Shown: positions 19,581 to 29,325 of the stretch, in pieces
How the letters are laid out: every line of letters starts with the position of its first letter
How positions within the stretch are numbered: position 1 is the first letter of the stretch
Source of the DNA: an uncultured Bacteroidota bacterium
GTDB taxonomy: Bacteria; Bacteroidota; Bacteroidia; B-17B0; Aurantibacillaceae
Reading direction: 5' to 3'
DNA length: 64,000 nucleotides
NCBI GenBank assembly: GCA_937873155.1
Contig: CALMVZ010000004.1
Location: 112,696-176,695 of the forward strand
Notes under the pieces: model-generated
What the model was told of the DNA's origin: nothing
Database searches by the model: none
Seen by the model: the letters and a program-made list of their open reading frames with translations, nothing else
Made by a program: the position numbers and the translations under genes

Positions 19581-19923
19581 ATGAGCCAAGGTCTTCAAAA
19601 TTCACATCTTTCGATTCGCTTCCTTCAAGGTTCTCTGAAACCGATGAAACGGGCGGCGCGTTCTCACGGATATTATCCACTGCTTCATTCAGTCCATCAA
19701 GGAATTTTTCGAAATCTTCCTTATATAAAAATATCTTATGCTTCTCATAAAAGAATTTGCCATCCTGGCCAAACCTTTTCTTACTTTCAGTAATGGTCAA
19801 ATAATAATCATTACCACGTGTAGATTTTACATCAAAAAAATAAGTACGCTTACCCGCTCTTACCGATTTTGAGAACAAATCATTTTCACTACTTCTTTCA
19901 TTTTTTTCGAATTCTTCTGACAT
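19579..19923 (-). CDS. PUR family (DUF3276) nucleic-acid-binding protein
   Basis: This 114-residue cytoplasmic protein matches the small bacterial PUR-domain family. It has the strand-rich core VRAGKRTYFFDVKSTRGNDYYL followed by TESKKRF and KIFLYKEDFEKFLDGLNEAVD. Relatives such as Borrelia BpuR bind single-stranded DNA and RNA. The N-terminus (residues 1-16) is charged and probably disordered, as is the acidic tail. Its stop codon lies in the terminator shared with purL. Targets are unknown; a role in RNA or DNA binding is inferred from the family. Confidence 0.9.
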   Translation of the reverse strand: MSEEFEKNERSSENDLFSKSVRAGKRTYFFDVKSTRGNDYYLTITESKKRFGQDGKFFYEKHKIFLYKEDFEKFLDGLNEAVDNIRENAPPVSSVSENLEGSESKDVNFEDLGS

Positions 19924-20103
19924 ATTGCTTTTACAATGTTTAGTTCAAGACAAATATTATTAAAAAATAGCCGGAAATGAAGCCGTGTTAATAATTCGGG
20001 TATTTTGTTAATTACAGGTCATTTAACAAATAATGCTGATTATTAAAGGCGTGGGTTGAGCGGCTAGTGTGCTTGGCTTGTAAGTGTCGAGAACCGGCAC
20101 AAA

Positions 20104-20134
20104 TAAAAAGCCCCGGAGAATTAACCCCGGGGCT
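20104..20134 (-). terminator. Terminator after the first tandem cargo gene
   Basis: AGCCCCGG pairs with CCGGGGCT; on the minus strand it is followed by a T run. It lies about 20 bp beyond the stop codon at 20157. Confidence 0.8.
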
Positions 20135-20156
20135 CTTAATAATAATTAATCAAAGA

Positions 20157-22256
20157 TTACTGAACAACTAATTTCTTAGTTACAACAGATCCGCCAACGT
20201 TTACATTGTAGAAATAAATACCTGATTTAAAGTTGCTTAAATCAATGTTAATTTGATTCGAACCAACATGGCCGTTCAACCTGTAAGTATCTACTAACTG
20301 CCCGATAGAATTGTGGATTGTTACTTCAAAGTTTGAAGCTTCTTTTAAACCTACTACAATGGTAGTTGCTTTGTCAGCAGGATTAGGGTAAGCTAATACA
20401 TCATAATTAACAGTGTTTGCATTAGTAATACCAACACCAACACCTTTTGGTGACATTGGAGTAATGCTAAAGTTTGAAGCACACATTTGAGCGCCACTTA
20501 AATAGTAAGCATCCACTTGTATATCACCGTTATTTGTTGCATTATATTCGATAGTGAAAGGAACTTCGATACAAGCTGAAGAAGAACCTGCCGCTCTGTC
20601 ACTCATAAAATGGAAGTAAGACTGCTGATCAGCACCTGTAACACCACTTGTAATGTTCATACGTGGAGTAACTTTGTAGTTTGGAATATCAAAACCTCTT
20701 AAGTTAATGTCAGGATAAATATTCCATTTCAAACCTACAACAGTTGAATCTGATTCACCCCAGCTGTAGTAAATGATCTTACCATCGTCAGAACGTCCTA
20801 CCTGGATACGTGCATCTAAACCTAATTTTCCAGTTCCTGAAGACCATGGGTTAGTATTGTAACCTGGTTCCCCACTTGTTCCTGAAGGACCTTCAGTTCC
20901 CATTGAGTCAACCATGTGATAATCCCATCCGCCAGATGGCTTTGTATAGAAGTCATAGATCACAGGATGGTCAAAAGATTGTGTATGACCATAAGAATAA
21001 GTTTCAGAACCAAAAGTATAACGGTAACCTAAAGAGTCAACGTGATTGCTATAATGGCCATAAGTCATAGCTGCTATGTGTAATTGTCCCTGGTAGTCAA
21101 CAGCTGCGCCCCAACCTTCAGTACCCTGAAAATTAGCGCAAATAACGTTTGAGTTTGAATTGATAGGATATAAACGATCGTTCACGCCTTTGAAGTTGAT
21201 TGGATCAGCGAAATCCTGTGCAGGTAGTAAACTCCATGAAGTACCATTGTTAGTAGTGATATAAACGATCGGCTGTATACCATTTGTAGAAGGGCCGGTA
21301 CCTGTTCTTGAACCCATAGTTATAACGTAACCAACAGCTCCGTTCTCGCTCCATGCTTGAATCGGAGTAGATGTACCCATAATTAAACTTCCGTCAGATC
21401 TTGTATTTACAGGTGGTTTGAAAGTGTCAACACTCCAAACAAAGGCACCTGCGTTAAACATACCTTTGGTCATTAAAATACCACGTAAACCAAATGCAAG
21501 ATTAGTTGTACCTGCAGGATCGTTAACGATGTTACCTAAACTTCTTACTAAACCGCCTTCGATCGCTTCAATACTGTTACGGTTCATATATTGAGGTTTT
21601 AAGAAACCACCGCTGTAATAAGCTGATTGCTGATCGGAACCCGGAGTTGTATTACCAACCGCAGTAATTTGCTTACTTGCAAACCAGTGTCCGTTAGTCG
21701 GACCGCCCCATCCACCTGCTGCGCTTGTGAAAGGACCAATACCAATAATGTAAGCGTTAAGAGGGTTAGTATTTCCTGAAGGATTAAAAACCGTACCTTG
21801 AGGGTAACGTGCAAGGTCATTTGCGTTAGCCCAGATACAAGTTTCATCCCAGGTAGCCCCTAAGTTAGTTGACCATAAACCAACAATGGTCCCTGAGTTG
21901 CTGTTTGATGATGCAGTATAAGTTGTACTTTTACGGGATACCATTGAAACAACATTGATCCCTTTGGTATAATGCAATGGTTTTTGTGTAGAAAGCAAGT
22001 AACCGAACATGTTCATTGCACCGGTAAAGTTAGTCGCAGTTACTACTGCAATTTTTGCGTTAGATTTGATAGCCGGTCTTGCTTTTTTAACCGGACCGGT
22101 GATAACAGAAGATTTTTGCTGGAATAAAGACTCAGGCACTTCATTATTAATGAAGGGAGCATGAATAATTCCGGTAGGTTTTGTTAACCTGGAATTTTGC
22201 GAAAAAGAACCCGCAGCAATTAAAAGCGCAGTTCCAAAAAGTAGAGATTTTTTCAT
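20157..22256 (-). CDS. T9SS cargo protein, tandem paralog A
   Basis: This 699-residue protein has a signal peptide (MKKSLLFGTALLIAAGSFSQ) and a type A T9SS sorting domain at the end (YPNPADKATTIVV ... GIYFYNV ... TKKLVVQ). The body contains two Asp-box-like motifs, STNLGATW and TTNNGTSW, as in BNR/sialidase-type propellers, but with Asn for Asp. A well-conserved block GGWDYHMVDSMGTEGPSGTSG lies in the middle. It is one of four tandem paralogs in 20.1-28.9 kb. A beta-propeller binding or hydrolytic role is possible; no catalytic residues are recognised. It has its own terminator and is probably monocistronic. Confidence 0.88.
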   Translation of the reverse strand: MKKSLLFGTALLIAAGSFSQNSRLTKPTGIIHAPFINNEVPESLFQQKSSVITGPVKKARPAIKSNAKIAVVTATNFTGAMNMFGYLLSTQKPLHYTKGINVVSMVSRKSTTYTASSNSNSGTIVGLWSTNLGATWDETCIWANANDLARYPQGTVFNPSGNTNPLNAYIIGIGPFTSAAGGWGGPTNGHWFASKQITAVGNTTPGSDQQSAYYSGGFLKPQYMNRNSIEAIEGGLVRSLGNIVNDPAGTTNLAFGLRGILMTKGMFNAGAFVWSVDTFKPPVNTRSDGSLIMGTSTPIQAWSENGAVGYVITMGSRTGTGPSTNGIQPIVYITTNNGTSWSLLPAQDFADPINFKGVNDRLYPINSNSNVICANFQGTEGWGAAVDYQGQLHIAAMTYGHYSNHVDSLGYRYTFGSETYSYGHTQSFDHPVIYDFYTKPSGGWDYHMVDSMGTEGPSGTSGEPGYNTNPWSSGTGKLGLDARIQVGRSDDGKIIYYSWGESDSTVVGLKWNIYPDINLRGFDIPNYKVTPRMNITSGVTGADQQSYFHFMSDRAAGSSSACIEVPFTIEYNATNNGDIQVDAYYLSGAQMCASNFSITPMSPKGVGVGITNANTVNYDVLAYPNPADKATTIVVGLKEASNFEVTIHNSIGQLVDTYRLNGHVGSNQINIDLSNFKSGIYFYNVNVGGSVVTKKLVVQ

Positions 22257-22327
22257 GTTGTTTTATTGATTAATTATTGCCTAAAGTTACTAAAAAAATA
22301 CTTCGTCCGACACTGTTTTTATCAAAT

Positions 22328-22361
22328 AAAAAGGCCCGGGAATTATCTCCGGGGCCTTTTA
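22328..22361 (-). terminator. Terminator after tandem paralog B
   Basis: AAAAGGCCCGG pairs with CCGGGGCCTTTT with one bulged G; a run of Ts follows on the minus strand. It lies downstream of the stop codon at 22383. Confidence 0.8.
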
Positions 22362-22382
22362 TATAATTCGAAGAATTAAGTG

Positions 22383-24479
22383 TTACTGAACGATCAGCTT
22401 TTTAGTTACAACTGAGCTACCAACTTTTACTTCGTAGAAATAAACACCTGAACTGAAGTTGCTTAAATCAACGTTAATTTGGTTAGAACCGGTTTGTCCG
22501 TTCAATTTATAAGTACTGATAAGCTGGCCAACCGAATTGTGGATAGCAACCTCTAAATATGAAGCATTTTTTAAACCAACAGTAATTGTGGTCATCTCCT
22601 TAGCAGGATTCGGGTAATTACCCACTTCATAATTAACAGTGTTAACAGTTGTGATACCAACACCTGTTCCTTTTGGTGACATTGGATTGTTTACATAATC
22701 CGAATTACAAACCTGGACACCATCTAAATAATAAGTGTCAACCTGAACATCACCATTATTTGTTCCGTTATAAGTAATAGTGTATGGAATAGTTTGGCAA
22801 GTTCCTGTTGTTGCAGCACGGGTACTCATATAATGCCAATAAGATTGCTGATCTGCACCTGTAACACCTGATGTAATATTCATACGGTTCGATACTTTAT
22901 TTGTGATAAGGTCATAACCTTTCATTTTAATATCCGGATAAATATTCCATTTTAAACCTACAACAGTTGAATCTGATTCAGTCCAGCTATAAAATAATTT
23001 AGAACCATCAAATGAACGGCTCATTTGGATACGTGCGTCCAAATCTAACTTTGCCGTTCCGGAAAGCCATGGGTTGGTTGTATAACCCGGCTGTCCGCTT
23101 GTACCTGAAGGCCCTTCAGTTCCCATTGAATCCACCATGTGATAATCCCATCCGCCTGACAACTTTGTATAGAAGTCATAAATGATCGGATAGTCAAATG
23201 GTCCTGTATTTCCATATGAATATTGCTCAGTTCCGAATACATAACGGTAACCTAAGGAGTCGTTATGACTGTAATAATGACCGTAGCACATAGTAGCTAA
23301 GTGTAATTGGCCATTCATGTCAACAACTGCATCCATACCTTCAGTTCCCTGGAAGTTGGCACAAATAACGTTTGTATTTGAATTAATAGGATACATACGA
23401 TCGTAAACACCCTTGAAATTGATAGGATCAGCAAAATCATTTGCAGGTAATAAGCTCCATGTAACGCCACCGTTAGTGGTGATCCAAACAATAGGCTGAT
23501 GACCTTTCATTGCAACACTTGTACCGCTTCTTGAACCGATGGTGATCACATAACCTACAATTCCGTTCTCATCCCACGCCTGGATAGGAGCAGAAGTACC
23601 GATTAATTTACTTCCATCACTTCTGCTGTTAACAGGAGGAATAAATGAATCTGTGCTCCAAACAAATGCACCTGCATTAAATTGACCCTTCGACATTAAG
23701 TGACCACGAAGACCGAAGCCAAGGTTCGAAGAAGTATTATCAGGATCGTTAACGATGTTTGCCATAGAGCGGATGATACCACCATCAATTGCAGAGAATG
23801 AGTTACGTGGCATATAATGTTTCTTCATGAAACCACCCACATAATAATTGGATTGCATGTCAGGTCCCGGAGTTGTGGTACCCGGGGTTGTTATCTGCTT
23901 ACTTGCATACCATTGTCCGTTAGTTGGCCCGCCCCATGTTGGAGTGCCACTGGTGAAAGGACCCATACCAACTAAATAAGCATTGTTTATGTTTGTATTC
24001 CCTAATGGATTATAGATACCGCCTTGTGGGTAACGTGCAAGATCATTTGCATTGGCCCAAAGACAGGTCTCATTCCAGGTAGCGCCAAAATTTGTTGAGT
24101 AGAGACCAACAATTGTACCTGAGTTACCATTGGCAGATGGAGTATAGGTTGTGCTTTTGCGCGCAACAAATGATACAGCATTGATGCCTTTTGTAAAGTG
24201 TAAAGGTTTTTGTTGGGATAGTAAATAACCAAAAACGTTCATAGATCCTGTAAACATATTACAAGTTACAGCAGAGATTTTCGCGTTAGAATTAATGACC
24301 GGCCTGGTTTTTTTTACGGGGCCAATAAATGTACTCGAGTTTGATCCGTTCGGCTCAGCATAATCCTTTAGTTCTAAAGGCGTATCCAAAGCGCCTGATG
24401 GCTTTGTTGTTTTATTACTTTGTGCGTAAGAACCTACGGCTAAAAAAAGCGCGGTTCCAAAAAGTAGATGTTTTGTCAT
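22383..24479 (-). CDS. T9SS cargo protein, tandem paralog B
   Basis: This 698-residue protein is the closest relative of its neighbour A. It has a signal peptide (ending SYAQ), Asp-box-like STNFGATW and TTNGGVTW, the block GGWDYHMVDSMGTEGPSGTSG, and a T9SS sorting domain ending KKLIVQ. The strand sequence DSTVVGLKWNIYPDIKMKGYD is shared by all copies. A TATCTTT element precedes the start codon, so it probably has its own promoter. Substrate and function are unknown. Confidence 0.88.
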   Translation of the reverse strand: MTKHLLFGTALFLAVGSYAQSNKTTKPSGALDTPLELKDYAEPNGSNSSTFIGPVKKTRPVINSNAKISAVTCNMFTGSMNVFGYLLSQQKPLHFTKGINAVSFVARKSTTYTPSANGNSGTIVGLYSTNFGATWNETCLWANANDLARYPQGGIYNPLGNTNINNAYLVGMGPFTSGTPTWGGPTNGQWYASKQITTPGTTTPGPDMQSNYYVGGFMKKHYMPRNSFSAIDGGIIRSMANIVNDPDNTSSNLGFGLRGHLMSKGQFNAGAFVWSTDSFIPPVNSRSDGSKLIGTSAPIQAWDENGIVGYVITIGSRSGTSVAMKGHQPIVWITTNGGVTWSLLPANDFADPINFKGVYDRMYPINSNTNVICANFQGTEGMDAVVDMNGQLHLATMCYGHYYSHNDSLGYRYVFGTEQYSYGNTGPFDYPIIYDFYTKLSGGWDYHMVDSMGTEGPSGTSGQPGYTTNPWLSGTAKLDLDARIQMSRSFDGSKLFYSWTESDSTVVGLKWNIYPDIKMKGYDLITNKVSNRMNITSGVTGADQQSYWHYMSTRAATTGTCQTIPYTITYNGTNNGDVQVDTYYLDGVQVCNSDYVNNPMSPKGTGVGITTVNTVNYEVGNYPNPAKEMTTITVGLKNASYLEVAIHNSVGQLISTYKLNGQTGSNQINVDLSNFSSGVYFYEVKVGSSVVTKKLIVQ

Positions 24480-24575
24480 GATTACAATGATTTTGATTTA
24501 AAACGAAAGATAAGAAAAAAGCATTAAAAAAAAGAGGTGTTTTTTGTTAAATACTCCGGCTGGCCCGGTACAAAT

Positions 24576-24602
24576 AAAAAAGGCCCTTTTAGGGGCCTTT
24601 TT
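24576..24602 (-). terminator. Terminator after tandem paralog C
   Basis: AAAAAGGCCC pairs with GGGCCTTTTT around a 6-7 nt loop, with a T run on the minus strand. Confidence 0.8.
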
Positions 24603-24621
24603 ACTATAAAAAAATGATCTT

Positions 24622-26718
24622 TTATTCAACAATCAGCTTTTTGGTAATTGATGACCCTTCAGTTTTAATTGAATAAAGATAAATTCCGGCGTTTAGGTTA
24701 GAAAGATCAAGGCTAATATTGTTAGTACCCCGTTGTCCTTTCACCGGGATGGTTTTTATTGTTTGACCAACAGTGTTATAAAGCGTCACATCAAAATCCT
24801 TAGCTTCATTTAAAGCAACAGAAATTGTAGTTACGTCATGAGCCGGATTAGGGTAGTTACCGATTTCTTTGATCGTAGTATTACTACTTACAGTAGTATT
24901 GATACCGGTTGGAGCAAAAACGTTAACGGTAAAGTCAGACTGCTCTAGTGAGGCTCCTTTTAAATAAAAATGTGTCACCGGTGAATTCCCATCCAAAATA
25001 CCATTGTAAGAGATAGTAAAAGGGATCTCGTTCACATTAGTTGTGGTGTTGGTAACTATAGCTCTGTTCGACATTAAGTGTAAATAAGCTTGTTGATCCG
25101 CATTTTCCGGTGTGGTTACGCCTGTTGTAATATTTACACGCGGGGTCATTTTATTTAATGCAACATCAAATCCTTTCATTTTAATATCAGGATAAATGTT
25201 CCAGTTTAAACCTACTACAGTCGGATCTGATTCAGTCCAGCTATAGAACATTTTCATACGGTCAGGCGATACTGCCATTTGAATACGCGCATCTAAGAAT
25301 ACACCTGAAGCCGCCCATGGATTGCTGCTGGCACCGGGCTGACCGCTTGTAGCTGAAGGACCTTCTGTTTCCATTGAATCTACAATAAGGTATTTCCAGC
25401 CGGCTGACGAAGTTGTATAAAAATCATAAATGGTCGGGTAACTAAATGAAGCGCCATATGGAAAGCTATAATTCTCAGAACCGAACTGAGCTGTGTAATC
25501 CAAAGAATCGGAGTGGTTGCTATAATGGCCAACTACGGTAGTAGCAATGTGTAAGTTATCAGTCATATCAACTGCGGCATCCATACCTTCTCCTGTAGAA
25601 AAGAAAGGAGCGACTAAAGCAGTATTAGAAGTAACTGAGATACAACGATCATAAACTCCCTGGAAAGCCGGACTTGCGAAATCATTAGGAGGTAATAAAC
25701 TCCAGGTTGTTCCGCTGTTCGTAGTTTTATAAACGATCGGCTGATAACCTTTCATAGATCCGCTGGTTCCTGCTCTCACACCGATCAAAACAACATAACC
25801 AACAGTTCCGGCATCATTCCATGCCATCATATTGTTGTATACAGTTAAATATTTTGAACCGTCAGGTCTGTTAATAGTTGGCGGGCACATCGAATCATAA
25901 GACCAAACGAAAGCACCTGCATTGAAAGTACCTTTTACAACTGCTGCACCGCGGTTTCCTCTTCCTAAATTGGTGGTAGCATTGATATCGTTACAGATCT
26001 GACCTAAACCTCTAACGAAACCATCCTTTGTATAAGTAAATCCGTGAGTAGGGAAATCGATTTTTTTAAATCCGCCATAAGGAGCTACGTTCGAAAAAGA
26101 TTGCATATCAATACCGGGGGTTGTGTTACCGGGAACTGTAACTTGTTTGCTTGCATACCATGTACCATCAAAAGCGGCGCCAACATATTCACCCATACCA
26201 ACAACATATGCATTGGTAAATGTTGTGTTTCCCGGAGGGTTATATAAACCTCCCTGAGGATAACGGCCAAGAACTGTAGTGTTTGCCCAGATAACTGTAG
26301 AGTCCCATGATGTACCCTGGTTAGTTGAATATTTAGCAACCATTACACCTGTATTTCCATTTGGAATTGATGAATAGGTTGGACTGCAACGGTGAACAAA
26401 AGATATTGCATTCAGGTCTGCATTATATTGCAAACACTCATGTCCGTCCTGGTAAAAACCAAATGCATTTGCTGACCCCGAGAATTTAGTACAGGAAGTA
26501 GCGCCGCTGGATGCAGTTTTTGCAGCCAGGTTTGTTTTGTTTGTCCTGATAATTCCGGCGGTGTTTTTAAAAGCACTGTTACTCTCATTAGGTTGCGCAA
26601 TAAATTCACGCTTTGCTAACTTGTCAGTTATACCTGTTTGTTTAACCTGCTTAAGGTTTTGTGAGAATGCACTAATTGATACAAACAGTGCGCACCCAAA
26701 AAGTAAATGTTTTTTCAT
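24622..26718 (-). CDS. T9SS cargo protein, tandem paralog C (most divergent)
   Basis: This 698-residue copy has a signal peptide (ending SAFSQ), Asp-box-like STNQGTSW and TTNSGTTW, and a T9SS sorting domain (YPNPAHDVTTISV ... GIYLYSIKT ... KKLIVE). It differs more from A, B and D than they do from each other: the central block reads GWKYLIVDSMETEGPSATSG, and the segment before the sorting domain is replaced. It therefore may have diverged in ligand. It retains the same length and order of motifs. It is flanked by terminators on both sides and preceded by a TATCTTT promoter-like element. Confidence 0.88.
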   Translation of the reverse strand: MKKHLLFGCALFVSISAFSQNLKQVKQTGITDKLAKREFIAQPNESNSAFKNTAGIIRTNKTNLAAKTASSGATSCTKFSGSANAFGFYQDGHECLQYNADLNAISFVHRCSPTYSSIPNGNTGVMVAKYSTNQGTSWDSTVIWANTTVLGRYPQGGLYNPPGNTTFTNAYVVGMGEYVGAAFDGTWYASKQVTVPGNTTPGIDMQSFSNVAPYGGFKKIDFPTHGFTYTKDGFVRGLGQICNDINATTNLGRGNRGAAVVKGTFNAGAFVWSYDSMCPPTINRPDGSKYLTVYNNMMAWNDAGTVGYVVLIGVRAGTSGSMKGYQPIVYKTTNSGTTWSLLPPNDFASPAFQGVYDRCISVTSNTALVAPFFSTGEGMDAAVDMTDNLHIATTVVGHYSNHSDSLDYTAQFGSENYSFPYGASFSYPTIYDFYTTSSAGWKYLIVDSMETEGPSATSGQPGASSNPWAASGVFLDARIQMAVSPDRMKMFYSWTESDPTVVGLNWNIYPDIKMKGFDVALNKMTPRVNITTGVTTPENADQQAYLHLMSNRAIVTNTTTNVNEIPFTISYNGILDGNSPVTHFYLKGASLEQSDFTVNVFAPTGINTTVSSNTTIKEIGNYPNPAHDVTTISVALNEAKDFDVTLYNTVGQTIKTIPVKGQRGTNNISLDLSNLNAGIYLYSIKTEGSSITKKLIVE

Positions 26719-26803
26719 GTTAAAATCGATTTTGGTTTAAAAATAAAGATAATAAAAAAAACTATTAAAAAGGAATGTGTTTTGTTAAATACTCAATATA
26801 AAT

Positions 26804-26835
26804 AAAAAGCCCTGAAGTATTACTTCAGGGCTTTT
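26804..26835 (-). terminator. Terminator after tandem paralog D
   Basis: A perfect 15-bp stem (AAAAGCCCTGAAGTA with TACTTCAGGGCTTTT) has a single-base centre and a flanking T run. It uses the same AGCCCTGAAG stem as two other terminators in the window. Confidence 0.88.
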
Positions 26836-26856
26836 AAAGATCACGGGGATCAGAGA

Positions 26857-28932
26857 TTATTGAACAACTAATTTCTTAGTTACAACTGATGCACCAACTT
26901 TTACATTGTAGAAATAAATACCAGAGCTAAGATTGCTTAGATCGATATTGATCTCGTTAGAACCAACCTGTCCGTTCATTTTGTAAGTATCTACTAACTG
27001 ACCGATAGGGCTGTAAAGAGCAACTTCAAAATTCGAAGCTTCTTGTAAACCAACAACGATAGTTGTTGCTTTATCAGCAGGGTTAGGGAAACTCATAACT
27101 TGGTAATTAACTGAATTGTTATTTTGAACAGAAGTAACACAAGCCATTTTCGGAGACATTGGGGTTACACTAAAGTTTGATGGACAAACCTGGATACCAT
27201 CTAAGTAATAAGTGTCAACTGCAGCTACACCATTGTTAGTTGCGTTATAAGTAATAGTGTATGGAATAGTAACGCAAGATGAAGATGCACCAACAGCAGT
27301 ACTGCTCATGAAATGGAAATATGCTTGTTGATCTGCACCTGTAACACCTGAAGTGATATTCATACGCGGAGTTACCATTTTAGCGTTAACATCGTAACCT
27401 TTCATGTTAATATCCGGATAGATGTTCCATTTTAAACCTACAACTGTAGAGTCAGACTCAGTCCAGCTATAGAATAATTTAGCGCCATCATCAGTACGGC
27501 TCATTTGTATACGAGCAAGTAATTCCATTTTGCTTGTAGCTGAAGCACCTGCCCATGGGTTAGTATTGTAACCCGGCTGACCGCTTGTTCCTGAAGGACC
27601 TTCAGTTCCCATTGAGTCAACGATATGATAATCCCATCCGCCTGATGGCTTTGTATAAAAGTCATAGATAGTTGGATGATCAAATGGAGTGTGGCTGTAA
27701 GAATATTGTTCTGTAGTAAAAGTGTTACGGTAATTTAAAGAGTCAACGTGGTTGCTATAGTGGCCATAAGCCATAGTAGCAATGTGTAATTGTCCGTTAG
27801 CATCTACTGCTACGTCCCAATCTTCACTACCGTTAAAGTTCGCACAAACAACACTTGTAGAACCTAATGAATACATACGGTCGTTAACACCTTTGAACTG
27901 GCAAGGATCAGCAAAATCATTTGCAGGTAATAAGCTCCAGGTTGTACCGGAGTTAGTAGTAACATAAACAATTGGCTGGAAACCATTCATAGTTGGACCG
28001 GTACCGCTTCTTGAACCTAAAACAACTACGTAACCAACAGTTCCGTTATCATTCCAAGCTTGCATACCATATTCATTAGTGATGCGGCTTCCATCACTTC
28101 TTACATTAACTGGAGGGCAGAAAGAGTCAACACTCCATACAAATGCACCTGCGTTGAACATACCTTTTAACATTGCAGTACCACGCGGGCCATAAGTAAT
28201 GTTAGTTGTACCATTTATATCGTTAATGATCATACCCATACCACGAACCAAACCACCATCAATAATGCGGTTAGACCATAATGTGTAATGGTGCTTCTTC
28301 AAAATAGGAGCATTTGCATCATGGAATTGCTGGTCAGCACCCGGAGTAGTAGTACCCGGAGTAGTGATCGGCTTACTGGCATAGTATACTCCAACCCATC
28401 CTGTACCGTCAGTACAAGGACCGTGAGCAACCATGTAAGCGTTGTTGATGTTAGTATTTCCCGGAGGGTTGTAAATACCACCGCTAGGGAAACGGCCTAA
28501 GTTAGTAGCATTTGTCCACATACAAGTTTCATTCCAGGTAGTACCTAAGTTGGTAGAATATAATGCAACTATAGCACCGGAATTATTGTTACTGCTTGGT
28601 GTGTAAGTGGTACTTTTTCTTGATAAGAAAGACACTGCATTAAGTGCTTTGTTATACTGTAATGGTTTTGATTGTGCATACAGATAACTGAACACGTTCA
28701 TAGCGCCGGTAAATATTGTAGCAGCAGCTATTTTGTTAGCATTAACCTTGTGTTTGATCTGTTTTGTAGGGCCTGTAAAAATTGTAGAAGATTGTGAAAA
28801 TGAAGTTTCAGAAAAGTCAACTTTTCTGCTCTTTATTTCAGCAATTCCCGACGGCTTTACACGCGCAGAGTTTTGTGAGAACGCGCCAGTAGCTACTAAA
28901 AGCGCAGTTCCGATGAGTAGATGTTTTTTCAT
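26857..28932 (-). CDS. T9SS cargo protein, tandem paralog D
   Basis: This 691-residue protein is the first of the four in transcription direction. It has a signal peptide (ending GAFSQ), Asp-box-like STNLGTTW and TTNSGTTW, the conserved block GGWDYHIVDSMGTEGPSGTSG and the T9SS sorting domain (FPNPADKATTIVV ... KKLVVQ). Its sorting domain and terminal strand are almost identical to those of paralog A, three genes away, which suggests recent duplication or gene conversion. A good Bacteroidota promoter lies 38-67 bp upstream. No catalytic residues are recognised. Confidence 0.88.
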   Translation of the reverse strand: MKKHLLIGTALLVATGAFSQNSARVKPSGIAEIKSRKVDFSETSFSQSSTIFTGPTKQIKHKVNANKIAAATIFTGAMNVFSYLYAQSKPLQYNKALNAVSFLSRKSTTYTPSSNNNSGAIVALYSTNLGTTWNETCMWTNATNLGRFPSGGIYNPPGNTNINNAYMVAHGPCTDGTGWVGVYYASKPITTPGTTTPGADQQFHDANAPILKKHHYTLWSNRIIDGGLVRGMGMIINDINGTTNITYGPRGTAMLKGMFNAGAFVWSVDSFCPPVNVRSDGSRITNEYGMQAWNDNGTVGYVVVLGSRSGTGPTMNGFQPIVYVTTNSGTTWSLLPANDFADPCQFKGVNDRMYSLGSTSVVCANFNGSEDWDVAVDANGQLHIATMAYGHYSNHVDSLNYRNTFTTEQYSYSHTPFDHPTIYDFYTKPSGGWDYHIVDSMGTEGPSGTSGQPGYNTNPWAGASATSKMELLARIQMSRTDDGAKLFYSWTESDSTVVGLKWNIYPDINMKGYDVNAKMVTPRMNITSGVTGADQQAYFHFMSSTAVGASSSCVTIPYTITYNATNNGVAAVDTYYLDGIQVCPSNFSVTPMSPKMACVTSVQNNNSVNYQVMSFPNPADKATTIVVGLQEASNFEVALYSPIGQLVDTYKMNGQVGSNEINIDLSNLSSGIYFYNVKVGASVVTKKLVVQ

Positions 28933-28970
28933 GTTATTTTATTGGTTTATTTTATTTTTTAATAGATTTT

Positions 28971-28999
28971 AAAGATAGTCTTAATGTTAAAATTTGCAA
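28971..28999 (-). promoter_or_regulatory. Promoter of tandem paralog D
   Basis: On the minus strand TTG (28997-28999) is followed after 19 nt by TATCTTT (28971-28977), matching the Bacteroidota layout TTG-N17-19-TAnnTTTG apart from the last base. Paralogs B and C carry the same TATCTTT before their start codons. Confidence 0.55.
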
Positions 29000-29325
29000 A
29001 AATTATTTCTTAAGAATTCCTCTTTCTTTTTTAACTCGGTTTATTCATATAATTAATTGAATTTCAGTATATTAATTTTATAGTTCGCTAAAAGAAATCA
29101 ACATTTTTTCGAGCCTTGTTAATTTATGGTGTTTAAATACAAAAAAACCGTTAAGCCTGCGAAACTAATAATTAATCGATACGGGGATGTTACATGTATC
29201 ACTCTAATTCGACTAACTCTTGTAAAGCTGACCGAACCAACCACGGGGATGGGGTATATCTAAGTTACAAAACTTTTTTTGTTTCTGCAAATTATTCTTT
29301 TGATGATCTTTTAATCTGGGATGAA
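29000..29325. other. Intergenic stretch without a recognised gene
   Basis: This AT-rich stretch lies between the end of the OmpA-like gene and the promoter of paralog D. I see no convincing reading frame, hairpin terminator, tRNA or repeat in it. Confidence 0.5.
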
